DNA from: Fischerella sp. CENA71
GTDB lineage: Bacteria > Cyanobacteriota > Cyanobacteriia > Cyanobacteriales > Nostocaceae
Assembly: GCA_024239075.1 (NCBI GenBank)
Contig: JANBVI010000079.1
Span: forward strand, 62,001 to 126,000
Reading direction: 5' to 3'
Length of the DNA stretch: 64,000 bases
Position 1 is the stretch's first letter, and every line of letters begins with the position of its first letter. The notes beneath the pieces were generated by a model. It saw only the letters and a list, made by a program, of their open reading frames with translations. It did no database searches and was not told the DNA's origin. Shown piece by piece: positions 37,679-46,340 of this stretch. The position numbers and the translations under genes were made by a program.

Positions 37679-38385
37679 TTCTCAAACAACTCATTCTGTA
37701 GTGCTTGTTTTAGTTGAGTATCTTCCAATGAAGCTGGCAAAATTTGTTCTACACGAAACAAACCATAACGTTCTTCCAGCTCAATTGGCCCTACTATTTC
37801 CATTGGGCTTGCCACATCAATTGCTGCTCTGAGTGTATCAGGCAATGTTCCTCGGCTGACTGGGCCCATCATTCCGTTGACGATTCGATCCTCTGTGAGT
37901 GAATATTCTCTAGCTAATCCTTCAAAGCTAGCTCCTTCCTCTATTTGGGCTTGTAATTCCTCGGCTAATTCTCGATTGTCTACAATAATTCGCGAAATTA
38001 CCACCCGATCCAGGAAAATTTTCCTTTCGATGAAATATTCTGGGAGTTTGGGTTCTGTGATGACTGCTTTGAGTTTTTCTAACTTGAAGCCTAGAGCAAC
38101 ACCAGAGTGGAAAGAATCATAGTCTTTGCCATTATTTTGTAGCCATTCTTGAAAAGTTTTTGGATCTGTTAATTGATTTTTGAGTCGAAAATCGATAATT
38201 GCCTGTTCAGTGAGAGCTGGGCTAATAGCTATATCTTCGCGAGTTTCTAATTCTTTTTCTATTACATATTGACGCAGAATATCCCCAATAAATTGTCCTA
38301 GTTTTCCAGAGTTTTGCAAATATTTTACTACTTGTCCAATCGAAATTTGTTGCTCATTAACAGTTAAAAAGGAAGAAGATTCCAT
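37627..38385 (-). CDS. Parvulin-type peptidylprolyl isomerase
   Basis: A 252-residue protein. The N-terminal half (1-110) is helical, of the SurA/PrsA-type chaperone arm (VVKYLQNSGKLGQFIGDILR). The rotamase domain (about 125-220) has SRIIVDNRELAEELQAQIEE, FEGLAREYS and GPVSRGTLPDTLR, then VGPIELEERYGLFRVEQ. There is no signal peptide, so it acts in the cytosol. It overlaps the ABC exporter by 52 bp (37627-37678), which indicates coupled translation; this parvulin-exporter pairing is common in cyanobacterial type I secretion clusters. Likely helps keep the cargo unfolded or matures it before export. Confidence 0.85.
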   Translation of the reverse strand: MESSSFLTVNEQQISIGQVVKYLQNSGKLGQFIGDILRQYVIEKELETREDIAISPALTEQAIIDFRLKNQLTDPKTFQEWLQNNGKDYDSFHSGVALGFKLEKLKAVITEPKLPEYFIERKIFLDRVVISRIIVDNRELAEELQAQIEEGASFEGLAREYSLTEDRIVNGMMGPVSRGTLPDTLRAAIDVASPMEIVGPIELEERYGLFRVEQILPASLEDTQLKQALQNELFEKWLAEKIQKLTVKLQVN

Positions 38386-38682
38386 AGGATAAATACGCAG
38401 AGCTACGAAGAAGAGTAATTATACATTTTCCCCTCAGAGGAAATTCGTAATTGAGTTGACATTCTCATGCCAAGTTTATATTGCCATGTTAAGACTTACA
38501 AGACAGAGTGGCAACTCTATCTTGTAAATTATTCGTAAAAATATCTACCTAGTATCGGAAAATAATTAGGATAGTCTCGCACAAACAACTAGATTGTTTT
38601 AGAAAAAATAACTACGCATTCAAAATTTCAGGAAAATGCCAAGTGATTATAATTACAAATTCATCATTTCTGCTGATTTACA
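38386..38682. other. Intergenic region, no gene seen
   Basis: AT-rich, about 300 bp, between two minus-strand genes. It contains GACTTACAAGACAGAGTGGC and GCAACTCTATCTTGTAAATT, which form an imperfect dyad around ACTCTATC; otherwise nothing recognisable. It probably includes the promoter for the parvulin gene. Confidence 0.35.
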
Positions 38683-39477
38683 TTATGCAACTGTAATTGC
38701 CCAAAACCAAGCTAAAAAAATCGCTGCGATCGCACCGATTAATGTATTTAAAATATTCACTAATTCATTAGTTAACCAAGTGTACTTTGATTGCAATGTT
38801 GCTCCAATTACGCTTTCTATATTTGTGGCAATAAAAGCAGCTACTACGCACCAAACTATACCTAAAGGTTGAACTAAACCAATAACCCAACCCAAAAAAG
38901 CGATCGCCACTGAAGCCACCACACCAGCCAAAGTTCCTTCTAAACTGACTGCTCCTTCAGTTCCACGGGGAACTGGTTGTAAGGTAGTGATCAAGAAAGT
39001 ACTCTTGCCATAAGCTTTCCCCACTTCACTTGCACAGGTATCAGACAGCTTTGTACTAAAACTTGCGACATAACCCAGAAGTAGTAGGGATTGGAGATCA
39101 GCGAGCAGGAATTGGGTAACGCCAAAGATTTTCAAGTCTAGCATCCCTACTCCCAAAGCGCACAGTGTCCCAATCAAAGCTGAACCCCAGACATTTTCTG
39201 GACCTCTTGCACCAGAACGCTTTTCAGCAATACCTTCAGCTTCCTTCTGAGCCATCCCAATACGTGTGACAAAAGAACCAACTAAAAAATAGAACATCAC
39301 AACTATGTATCCTTGCCAACCTAATGTCCCCCAAGTCAGGACACCAAGTAGCCCAGCATGGAAGTAACCAGCAGGAGTGAGCAGCTTTTTAGGAGCTATC
39401 CAAGCTACAACCAACAACATAGAATTTAATGCTGCTCCCACAACCCAGGGATTTACAGAGTTAATAAAAGAAAACAT
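38683..39477 (-). CDS. DUF92/TIGR00297 family protein (VTE6-like phytyl-phosphate kinase)
   Basis: A 264-residue integral membrane protein with six or seven hydrophobic helices. The conserved cytosolic loop has RSGARGPENVWGSALIG near 90-105 and SFSTKLSDTCASEVGKAYGK near 143-162, and PVPRGTEGAVSLEGTLAG near 175-192; these blocks define DUF92. Plant VTE6 and the Synechocystis homologue phosphorylate phytyl phosphate in tocopherol and phylloquinone synthesis, so recycling of phytol from chlorophyll is the likely role here. That transfer of function is inferred from family membership only. Single gene. Confidence 0.85.
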   Translation of the reverse strand: MFSFINSVNPWVVGAALNSMLLVVAWIAPKKLLTPAGYFHAGLLGVLTWGTLGWQGYIVVMFYFLVGSFVTRIGMAQKEAEGIAEKRSGARGPENVWGSALIGTLCALGVGMLDLKIFGVTQFLLADLQSLLLLGYVASFSTKLSDTCASEVGKAYGKSTFLITTLQPVPRGTEGAVSLEGTLAGVVASVAIAFLGWVIGLVQPLGIVWCVVAAFIATNIESVIGATLQSKYTWLTNELVNILNTLIGAIAAIFLAWFWAITVA

Positions 39478-39713
39478 TGTTTCTGCGTTTGGGTATTTTA
39501 TTCAAATCACCAACAGGATATCTAATTTCCGCTACACCCCCAAACCCCCATAGGCTTGTAATCTAGTGAAATCACGCAGTTATTTTTTGAAGTTTCAGTA
39601 AATTTTTGATGCTTATTCATTAAAGTGATGCATATTAGCATTATTTTTTCGCGAGAGAAGCAGATGATGGATGGTAAGAAAAATTTCTTGTAGTTTGAAA
39701 TACTAAGTTAAAA

Positions 39714-41825
39714 ATGTCATCAGACCTCGCAGGCAATTCCCTAGATCAAGCTAGAAGTCTTACATTTACAAATAATTCCTACACATTAAGTGATCAAGTC
39801 TCTCTTAAAGATCCAATCGATTGTTATAAATTCACACTTGAAGGCAAGAGTAGTTTTCAACTTGACTTAACTCACTTAAGTGCCAATGCCGATTTGCAGT
39901 TGATTCAAGATACGAATGGCAATGGTATATTAGACCAGGGAGAAGTTATTGCTGCTTCTAACCGTACTGGCAAAAAAGCTGAATCAATCAACACTACCTT
40001 AGAAGCTGGTACTTATTACATTCAAGTCAACTCTACAGGCAAAGCCAAAACCAAGTATGAATTGAGCGTTTCGGCAATACCGATTGACAATGCAGGTAAC
40101 ACTCTAGATACAGCTAGAGATATCGGTGAACTCTCTACCAATTCCCAAACTATTAGTTATACGGATTGGGTAGGTGAATCTGACAACTACGACTATTATA
40201 AGTTCAACATCAATAGTACTACTGATGTCAGTTTATCACTCAAAGATTTGGGTGCTGATGCAGATATGCGACTGTTAAATTGGCAGGGTGATATACTCGC
40301 TGGTTCTGCCAATATTGGTAATACTGATGAATTTATTACTAGTAGTTTGACAGCAGGAACATATTATATAGAGATTTATTCCTACAACGGTAATCAAACT
40401 TTTTACAATCTGCATTTATCATTAACATCGCCAGATTCTACAGCAGTCATTCAAAATTCAGATCAACAAAACTCGGTAAATAACAGCAACACTACAGCTA
40501 CAATACCGACAAATGCCAACAGTAATCAACAAGGTACACTCAGGGCAGATACATTTATATATACGCCAAATTCTACACAAACAGTCTTTTCTGGCAAAGG
40601 TAATATTGACTTTGGTAGTGGAGGGCGAGACACACTAGACCTCTCTGCTTTTGTGTCTACACAAGTCCTATCGTTTAACTACGCTAATAGTGTGAATGGT
40701 GGCGTCATTTACGATCCTGGTGATTCAGTAGCCCGTGTCTTTGATGCGATCGCCTTCTCTGACGGTAAGCAAATTTTATTTGAGGGTATTGACACTATTA
40801 AGTTTGCAGACACTGTCATCAATTTATCAGTAACACCAAATGATCCGCTATTTAACCAACAATGGAACTTGCACATGATGGATGTGCAGAAAGCTTGGCG
40901 GTTCACCACAGGTTCAAATCAGGTATTAGTAGGGATTGAAGATACAGGGCTAGCACTTGACATCAATGGTTATCTTCACCCAGATTTACGATTTACCAAT
41001 AGTATTAGTTCTAACTCTTTTGATGAGTATTCATCATCTTCTTCTCATGGAACTTTAGTCCAGGGAACGATCGCTGCTAGTAGTAACAACAATATTGGTA
41101 TAGCTGGTATCAACTGGAATTCTTCAGTGATGCAGATCGATGTTATTGGTGGTAATCCTGGCGACTATAGTTTAGCCGAAGCTACACAGGCATTAATCAA
41201 TTGGGCAGATAGTCAGAATAAGCCTCTAGTCATTAACCTTAGTCTGGCTGGTGGTTACTCAACAGCCTTTGAAGAACTAATTGCTAAGAACCAAAATGAC
41301 GTCTTGTTCGTCATCGCTGCTGGTAACGGTAATCAAAATACTATTTCTAGCCCTGCGGATTTAGCTAAGAAATACCAAAATGTGATCGCGGTAGGCGCTT
41401 GTTGGGGAACTCAAGACTACTACGGTAATGCGAAAACACCAGGTACAAGAGTTGATTATCCTAGTCAAGGTATACAGTGGTGGGGTTCTAATTATGGGGA
41501 TGGTTTAACTTTAGTGGCACCAACAGAGTTTACCTCTACCAGTGCTAGCCGCAACCCATCCGAACTCTTCTACAATAAATTAGACTACGCAAGCAATTTC
41601 AACGGCACTTCTGCTGCAACAGCAAATGTTACAGGAGTAGCATCGTTAGTGTGGAGTGCTAATCGAAGCTTAACAGCAACACAGATACGCTCTATTCTTT
41701 CAACCACTGCTTACGATCTTGGTACTTCCGGTTACGATACAGTCTACGGCTACGGCGTTGTCAATGCTGATGCGGCTGTACGAAACGCACTGGCCATTTC
41801 TAAGGTTCAGACTACTACGGTTTAG
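39714..41825 (+). CDS. Subtilisin-like S8 protease with N-terminal PPC domains
   Basis: A 703-residue protease. There is no signal peptide at the start (MSSDLAGNSLDQARSLTFTN). Two PPC-type beta-sandwich domains span about 5-115 and 125-240 (each closing with GTYYIQVNS or GTYYIEIYS). A low-complexity Asn/Thr linker and an RTX-like FSGKGNIDFGSGGRDTLDLS segment (about 290-320) precede the S8 catalytic domain: Asp410 in GIEDTG, His445 in SSSHGTLVQG, Ser633 in NGTSAATANVTG. The terminal YGYGVVNADAAV is normal. Absence of Sec signal plus glycine-rich RTX-like part fit export by a type I system, such as the exporter about 2 kb upstream on the other strand. Confidence 0.88.
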   Translation: MSSDLAGNSLDQARSLTFTNNSYTLSDQVSLKDPIDCYKFTLEGKSSFQLDLTHLSANADLQLIQDTNGNGILDQGEVIAASNRTGKKAESINTTLEAGTYYIQVNSTGKAKTKYELSVSAIPIDNAGNTLDTARDIGELSTNSQTISYTDWVGESDNYDYYKFNINSTTDVSLSLKDLGADADMRLLNWQGDILAGSANIGNTDEFITSSLTAGTYYIEIYSYNGNQTFYNLHLSLTSPDSTAVIQNSDQQNSVNNSNTTATIPTNANSNQQGTLRADTFIYTPNSTQTVFSGKGNIDFGSGGRDTLDLSAFVSTQVLSFNYANSVNGGVIYDPGDSVARVFDAIAFSDGKQILFEGIDTIKFADTVINLSVTPNDPLFNQQWNLHMMDVQKAWRFTTGSNQVLVGIEDTGLALDINGYLHPDLRFTNSISSNSFDEYSSSSSHGTLVQGTIAASSNNNIGIAGINWNSSVMQIDVIGGNPGDYSLAEATQALINWADSQNKPLVINLSLAGGYSTAFEELIAKNQNDVLFVIAAGNGNQNTISSPADLAKKYQNVIAVGACWGTQDYYGNAKTPGTRVDYPSQGIQWWGSNYGDGLTLVAPTEFTSTSASRNPSELFYNKLDYASNFNGTSAATANVTGVASLVWSANRSLTATQIRSILSTTAYDLGTSGYDTVYGYGVVNADAAVRNALAISKVQTTTV

Positions 41826-41837
41826 TTGGGACAACTT

Positions 41838-41965
41838 CTCAGTTATCAGTTATCAGTTATCAGTTATCAGTTATCAAATTAAACTGTTAACTGATTTATA
41901 CCCAATCCCCGATCCCTGATCCTCATTCCCCGTTCGCGAAGCGTCTCCTCTGGAGAATCCCCAAT
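41838..41965. repeat. TCAGTTA heptad array and GGGATC/CCCGATC repeat
   Basis: Five consecutive TCAGTTA copies (41838-41873) are followed by ACCCAATCCCCGATCCCTGA and CGTTCGCGAAGCGTCTCCTC, so an STRR array adjoins the GGGGATC-type repeat. No gene lies in 41826-42183; the last 100 bp hold the promoter of the next gene, with CAGGGGGAAG as its ribosome-binding site. Confidence 0.7.
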
Positions 41966-42183
41966 CCCTCCATTTCATTAATCGACAACAATCTATACAA
42001 ATCGTTGAAAAGAGTAAATAAGCTTGATGGTTGGTGATTTAATCAATATTTTAGTTACTTATCTTGATAGCAAAATCTCTTTTAGAGCTTGAGTTATATT
42101 TCATTCATTTCTAGAATTAGTAAACTGGCATACAATTCAAAATTACGCTTTGCTGTATTTGCTATTTTCAGGGGGAAGAAACC

Positions 42184-43119
42184 ATGAGCCGTCCAATTCT
42201 TCTTGGTATTGTTGGTGACAGTGCTGCTGGTAAAACTACGCTGACAAAAGGGATTGCTCAGGTACTTGGCCCAGAAAATGTCACGATCATCTGTACAGAT
42301 GATTACCACAAGTACGATCGCAAGCAACGTGCAGAAATTGGGATTACGGCTCTCCATCCTGACTGCAACTATCTGGATATTATGCAGCAGCATCTCTCGT
42401 TGTTACGGACTGGCCAACCTATTCTCAAGCCAGTTTACAGTCACAAAAGTGGTACTTTTGAAGCTCCAGTATATATCAAACCCAACAAATTTGTAATTGT
42501 AGAAGGATTACTTGGCTATTCTACCCGTAATGCTCGTGATTGTTATGATGTGAGAGTTTATCTTGCACCTCCCGAATCTATACGCGCTACTTGGAAAGTC
42601 AAGCGAGATACGCAAAAGCGCGGATATACAGAAGAACAAGTATTAGCAGAGTTAGAAAAACGAGAACCAGACTCAGAACAGTTTATCCGACCGCAACGGC
42701 AATGGTCAGATATCGTGGTGAGTTTCTACCCGCCCAGCGATGATACTAATAATACCAACGGACATCTAAACGTGCGTTTGGTATTGCGTCCTACAATTCC
42801 TCACCCAGATTTAACTCAAATTCTCGATATTGGTGATAGTACCATGTCTGCCATTCGTCTAGGGCTAGATCGGGATATGGGAAAACCAGTCGATGTGTTA
42901 GAAGTTGATGGTCATACAACTCTAGAACAAGTTAACAAATTAGAACATTTGATTTGTTCTGATATGCCTCATTTAAAGAACATATGCGATCGCGAAAGTA
43001 ATCCAGAAATAGGCAAAGTCGCTGGTACAACTGGCGAAACAATCCAGAGTTATCCCCTCGCAATCACTCAGCTACTCACAACTTATCATATGCTTAAAGC
43101 AACACAGATGTATCAATAA
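42184..43119 (+). CDS. Phosphoribulokinase-family paralogue
   Basis: A 311-residue P-loop kinase. It has ILLGIVGDSAAGKTTLTKG (Walker A), TDDYHKYDRKQRAEIGITAL and PVYSHKSGTF, all strongly like phosphoribulokinase. The canonical light-regulated cyanobacterial enzyme has a Cys in the P-loop (GDSGCGKS) and a second pair CGRKLTC near the C-terminus; here the P-loop Cys is Ala and the C-terminal pair is absent, although the Cys before TDDYH remains. So thioredoxin/CP12-type disulphide control is unlikely. It may be a second ribulose-5-phosphate kinase or use another nucleoside/sugar. A good ribosome-binding site, GGGGGAAG, precedes the ATG. Confidence 0.8.
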   Translation: MSRPILLGIVGDSAAGKTTLTKGIAQVLGPENVTIICTDDYHKYDRKQRAEIGITALHPDCNYLDIMQQHLSLLRTGQPILKPVYSHKSGTFEAPVYIKPNKFVIVEGLLGYSTRNARDCYDVRVYLAPPESIRATWKVKRDTQKRGYTEEQVLAELEKREPDSEQFIRPQRQWSDIVVSFYPPSDDTNNTNGHLNVRLVLRPTIPHPDLTQILDIGDSTMSAIRLGLDRDMGKPVDVLEVDGHTTLEQVNKLEHLICSDMPHLKNICDRESNPEIGKVAGTTGETIQSYPLAITQLLTTYHMLKATQMYQ

Positions 43120-43202
43120 TGGTTGGTTATTCCAAATAAACAACAAAATTTGGAAAATTTTAGCAAATAGACATAGATTTTGAGGGCACACAAGGGATTA
43201 CT

Positions 43203-43218
43203 AGAGTATATATACTCT
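43203..43218. promoter_or_regulatory. 16-bp perfect palindrome upstream of radC
   Basis: AGAGTATATATACTCT is a perfect 16-bp palindrome ending 21 bp before the radC ATG. It could be a regulator operator at or over the promoter; the central TATATATA could also serve as a -10 region. It does not match the SOS boxes I know. Confidence 0.4.
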
Positions 43219-43239
43219 TTTGTTATTATTCCTTGATCT

Positions 43240-43971
43240 ATGACCTATAGCCTCAGAATTGCTGATATGCCAGAGACAGAGCGTCCACGGGAACGCTTGA
43301 TGGCTCATGGTGCCAAAATTTTATCTACTGCTGAGTTATTAGCAATTTTGCTCGGCACTGGTCAAGGGCCAGGGAAACTTTCGGCTGTGGGTTTGGGACA
43401 ATATATTTTGCATGAATTGAGTAAATGCGATCGCGAACCCTTAGCTGTGCTGCGAGACATCAGCGCTGCTGAACTCATGCGAATACCTGGTATTGGCCCA
43501 GCTAAAGCAACAACGATCTTAGCTGCTATTGAATTAGGCAAACGTGCCTTTCAATCTCGCCCTGCGGATCGTACAGTTATAGATAGCCCAGCAGCAGCTG
43601 CTGCTGCTTTGAGTCAAGATTTGATGTGGCAAAATCAAGAACGTTTTGCAGTTGTCCTATTAGATATCAAAAATCGTTTGTTAGGAACACAGGTAATCAC
43701 AATTGGAACTGCTACCGAAACCCTTGCACCTCCTGGTGAGATTTTTCGAGAAGTGATTCGCCAAGGTGCAACGCGCTTGATAGTAGCACACAATCATCCT
43801 TCCGGTAATCTTGAACCCAGTAGTGAAGATATCGAACTCACTCGCCAGTTGTTAGCAGGAGCAAAATTTTTAGCTATTCCCTTACTTGATCATGTGATTT
43901 TAGGTAATGGCAATTATCAGAGTTTACGGGAAATTACAACTTTGTGGGATGAGTGTCCCCAAGGAGAGTAA
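43240..43971 (+). CDS. radC: DNA repair protein RadC (JAB/MPN domain)
   Basis: A 243-residue RadC-family protein. An N-terminal helix-hairpin-helix ([20 protein letters not shown]) precedes the JAMM metallopeptidase-like domain with the metal ligands in [20 protein letters not shown], the classic HxH...SxxD motif. Despite the name, RadC is not proven to act in repair; the MPN domain suggests a zinc-dependent hydrolase linked to DNA. Length is normal. A perfect palindrome lies just upstream. The neighbouring membrane protein overlaps in no way, but starts about 70 bp after the stop. Confidence 0.93.
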   Translation: MTYSLRIADMPETERPRERLMAHGAKILSTAELLAILLGTGQGPGKLSAVGLGQYILHELSKCDREPLAVLRDISAAELMRIPGIGPAKATTILAAIELGKRAFQSRPADRTVIDSPAAAAAALSQDLMWQNQERFAVVLLDIKNRLLGTQVITIGTATETLAPPGEIFREVIRQGATRLIVAHNHPSGNLEPSSEDIELTRQLLAGAKFLAIPLLDHVILGNGNYQSLREITTLWDECPQGE

Positions 43972-44043
43972 TTTAACAGATGAAGCGCTCTTTGCTTAAT
44001 TCTAGCTAGTATATAGTTGAAAGTTAAGAATTGTAATGAAGCC

Positions 44044-44610
44044 GTGACAGCAAACTTAGTGAATACCTCGCCTGCAATTTTTCGCCTCTCTCCTCTAATT
44101 CGGATTACACTTTTAAGCTTATATCTAGCACTAACCCTACCTTTACCTTTTTTAGCTGAAGTCACAAATGCGCCGATTCCATCAACGTTATTTTGGCTAG
44201 GAATAAGTATTGGTTTTATTGGCTTGTATGCAGTTTTAACAGAACGTGTAATTTTAGATGAGCAAGGAATTCAAGTAAGTTATCCAAATTGGGTTCCACG
44301 TTTTTTTCGTAAAGGCTGGTCGTTACCTTGGTCAGAGGTAAAACAGTTAAAACCCCGCACTACTGGACAGGGAGGACTAGTTTATTATTTTCTTAGTAAA
44401 GACGGAAAAGCTTATTTATTGCCGATGCGTGTAGCGGGTTTTGCTCAAATGGTAAAACTGGTACAAGAAAAAACAGGTATTGATACCAATGATGTTTATC
44501 CTTTAGCCCAGCCATGGATGTATTTGATTTTATTTGGTTTTACGTTATTACTTTTCTTGGTAGATGGTTGGACAATTGCTACCGCCATAACACAAGGTAA
44601 TTTCAGTTAA
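44044..44610 (+). CDS. Hypothetical membrane protein (PH-like domain)
   Basis: A 188-residue product from the GTG at 44044; a TTG at 44017 is in frame but looks less likely because the extra nine residues are unrelated. Hydrophobic helices at about 20-40 (LIRITLLSLYLALTLPLPF) and 52-70, and one near the C-terminus (MYLILFGFTLLLFLVDGWTI), flank a soluble domain with ILDEQGIQVSYPNWVPRFF and LPWSEVKQLKPRTTGQGG that looks like a bacterial PH domain. Function unknown. Confidence 0.6.
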   Translation: MTANLVNTSPAIFRLSPLIRITLLSLYLALTLPLPFLAEVTNAPIPSTLFWLGISIGFIGLYAVLTERVILDEQGIQVSYPNWVPRFFRKGWSLPWSEVKQLKPRTTGQGGLVYYFLSKDGKAYLLPMRVAGFAQMVKLVQEKTGIDTNDVYPLAQPWMYLILFGFTLLLFLVDGWTIATAITQGNFS

Positions 44611-44741
44611 GGTTTTATGTAGAAAAAAATAATTTAGGAGCTAGTGATTAGTTAAGTACTATGAATTATGAATGTTGAAAGTCAGACTTTTCATTATTCA
44701 TAATTCATCATTCATCATTAATAATTAACTAAAGGTTGAAA

Positions 44742-45509
44742 TTGGAAAATTTGCCAAAAGCAAAACTCAGACTGGAAAAAGTTAATTTATACACAACTTT
44801 ACAAGGTCAACAGCAAGGATACCCGATTTTACAGGATATTTCCTTTGAGGTATTTGAGGGCGATCGTGTTGCGATTGTTGGTGCATCTGGTGCTGGAAAA
44901 AGTTATTTATTACGCCTCCTCAACCGTTTGAGTGAACCTACTAGCGGCAAAATTTATTTAGATAATCAAGAATACATTCAAATACCAGTTTTACAGCTAC
45001 GCGCTTGTGTCACACTTGTACAGCAAGAGTCAAAACTGTTAGGAATGACTGTTAAAGATGCTTTAGCATATCCTTTGGTTTTGCGTGGTTTGCCTAAACA
45101 GACTATTCAGCAAAGACTGAGTCACTGGATTGAACAGCTGCACATACCCGATGACTGGCTAGGAAAAACGGAAGTGCAACTTTCTGGTGGACAACGCCAA
45201 TTAATTGCGATCGCACGAGCATTAATCATTGAACCACAAATTTTGTTATTAGATGAGCCTACTTCTGCCTTAGATGTAGGTACTGCTTCCCGTGTGATGG
45301 CAATTCTGACTCAATTAGCCCAAAGTCGTCAAACTACAGTTTTAATGGTCAATCATCAGCTAGAAATGGCTGAAATTTTTTGCGATCGGCTGTTGCACTT
45401 ACAACAGGGACGGCTAATAGCAAATCAAAGTGCGACTGATACAGACTGGGCTAAATTACGAGAAAGCTTGATACAGGCACAAACACAAATTGCTGAAGAA
45501 TGGAGTTAG
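44742..45509 (+). CDS. ABC transporter ATP-binding protein
   Basis: A stand-alone nucleotide-binding domain of about 255 residues. Walker A is VGASGAGKSYLLRLL, the ABC signature LSGGQRQLIAIARAL, and Walker B LLLDEPTSALD, with the H-loop as VNHQLEMAE. The TTG at 44742 is preferred, as AAAGG (44731-44735) is 6 bases before it; a TTG at 44736 would lie too close. Order of motifs is most like the FetA/YbbL and STAR1-type ATPases, but no permease is adjacent, so the partner and substrate are unknown. It is convergent with a response regulator gene, 63 bp away across a CTAACAA heptad repeat. Confidence 0.82.
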   Translation: MENLPKAKLRLEKVNLYTTLQGQQQGYPILQDISFEVFEGDRVAIVGASGAGKSYLLRLLNRLSEPTSGKIYLDNQEYIQIPVLQLRACVTLVQQESKLLGMTVKDALAYPLVLRGLPKQTIQQRLSHWIEQLHIPDDWLGKTEVQLSGGQRQLIAIARALIIEPQILLLDEPTSALDVGTASRVMAILTQLAQSRQTTVLMVNHQLEMAEIFCDRLLHLQQGRLIANQSATDTDWAKLRESLIQAQTQIAEEWS

Positions 45510-45572
45510 TTATTTGTTAGTTAGTGGATAGTAGTAAAGAACTAACAACTAACAACTAACAACTAACTATTA

Positions 45573-46340
45573 TTACCTTTGACTACTGATTGTTGAATGT
45601 TGATTGTTGAATTTTTCTGCCGTTAACTTTGTCAGTGATTGTGGCAAATTGATATTCAAAATCTCCATATTAAACCGATATCCTACGTTACGGATGGTTT
45701 GAATTAAGCTAGGTTGTCGCGGATCAAGTTCTACTTTTTTCCGCAGCGATAAAACGTGAGTATCAATGGTACGAGGATTATCGATCGCATCAGGCCAAGC
45801 ACGCCGCAGCAATTCTGACCTACTCAAAGGTACTCCTCCTGCTTGTGCTAAAACATATAACAAACTAAATTCCTGCGGTGTTAAATCTATAAATTCTCCT
45901 TGAAAACGGACACGGCGCTGCACTAAATCAATTTGCAAAGTTCCATAATCCAAATAAGCTGGGGCTACAGGTGTACGGTTGCGGCGTATTAGCGCCTCTA
46001 CTCGTGCTAAAAATTCCTGCATTCCAAATGGCTTAGTCAGGTAATCATCCGCCCCCGCTTTCAAGCCGGCAACAATATCAGCTTCATTACTGCGCGCAGA
46101 TAACATTAAGATTAATGGCTGCTGCTGACGATGCAACCATCGGCAAAACTCAATGCCATCTCCATCAGGCAAATCCGCATCTAAAATAACTAGTGTTGGA
46201 TGGTGAGTTAAAAAAACTTCCCTGGCCTGATAAATGCTTGCAGCTTGATGCACCCGATAGTCCAGCTGTTGCAAGTGCCAGCCAAGCAACGACCTCAGAT
46301 GGGGATTTCCCTCTACGATTTCAATACAAACCGAACCCAC
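45573..46340 (-). CDS. OmpR/PhoB-family response regulator, atypical receiver
   Basis: A 255-residue two-domain regulator from a GTG at 46340. Receiver domain: VILDADLPDGDG keeps the phosphoacceptor Asp, SAR and LTKPF supply the Thr/Ser and Lys, but the Mg-binding pair is IVEGNPH rather than DD, so one acidic residue is lost. The C-terminal winged helix runs from about 125 (YGTLQIDLVQRRVRF) to RNVGYRFNMEI; DPRQPSLIQTIRNVGYR is typical of the PhoB/OmpR class. No kinase gene is next to it. Phosphorylation may be weak or absent, as in known atypical regulators such as NblR, but this is not NblR by sequence. Confidence 0.87.
   Translation of the reverse strand: MGSVCIEIVEGNPHLRSLLGWHLQQLDYRVHQAASIYQAREVFLTHHPTLVILDADLPDGDGIEFCRWLHRQQQPLILMLSARSNEADIVAGLKAGADDYLTKPFGMQEFLARVEALIRRNRTPVAPAYLDYGTLQIDLVQRRVRFQGEFIDLTPQEFSLLYVLAQAGGVPLSRSELLRRAWPDAIDNPRTIDTHVLSLRKKVELDPRQPSLIQTIRNVGYRFNMEILNINLPQSLTKLTAEKFNNQHSTISSQR

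Noticed and set aside
41838-41878. TCAGTTA array as a CRISPR
   Set aside because: Units are 7 bp with no spacers; it is a short tandem repeat.
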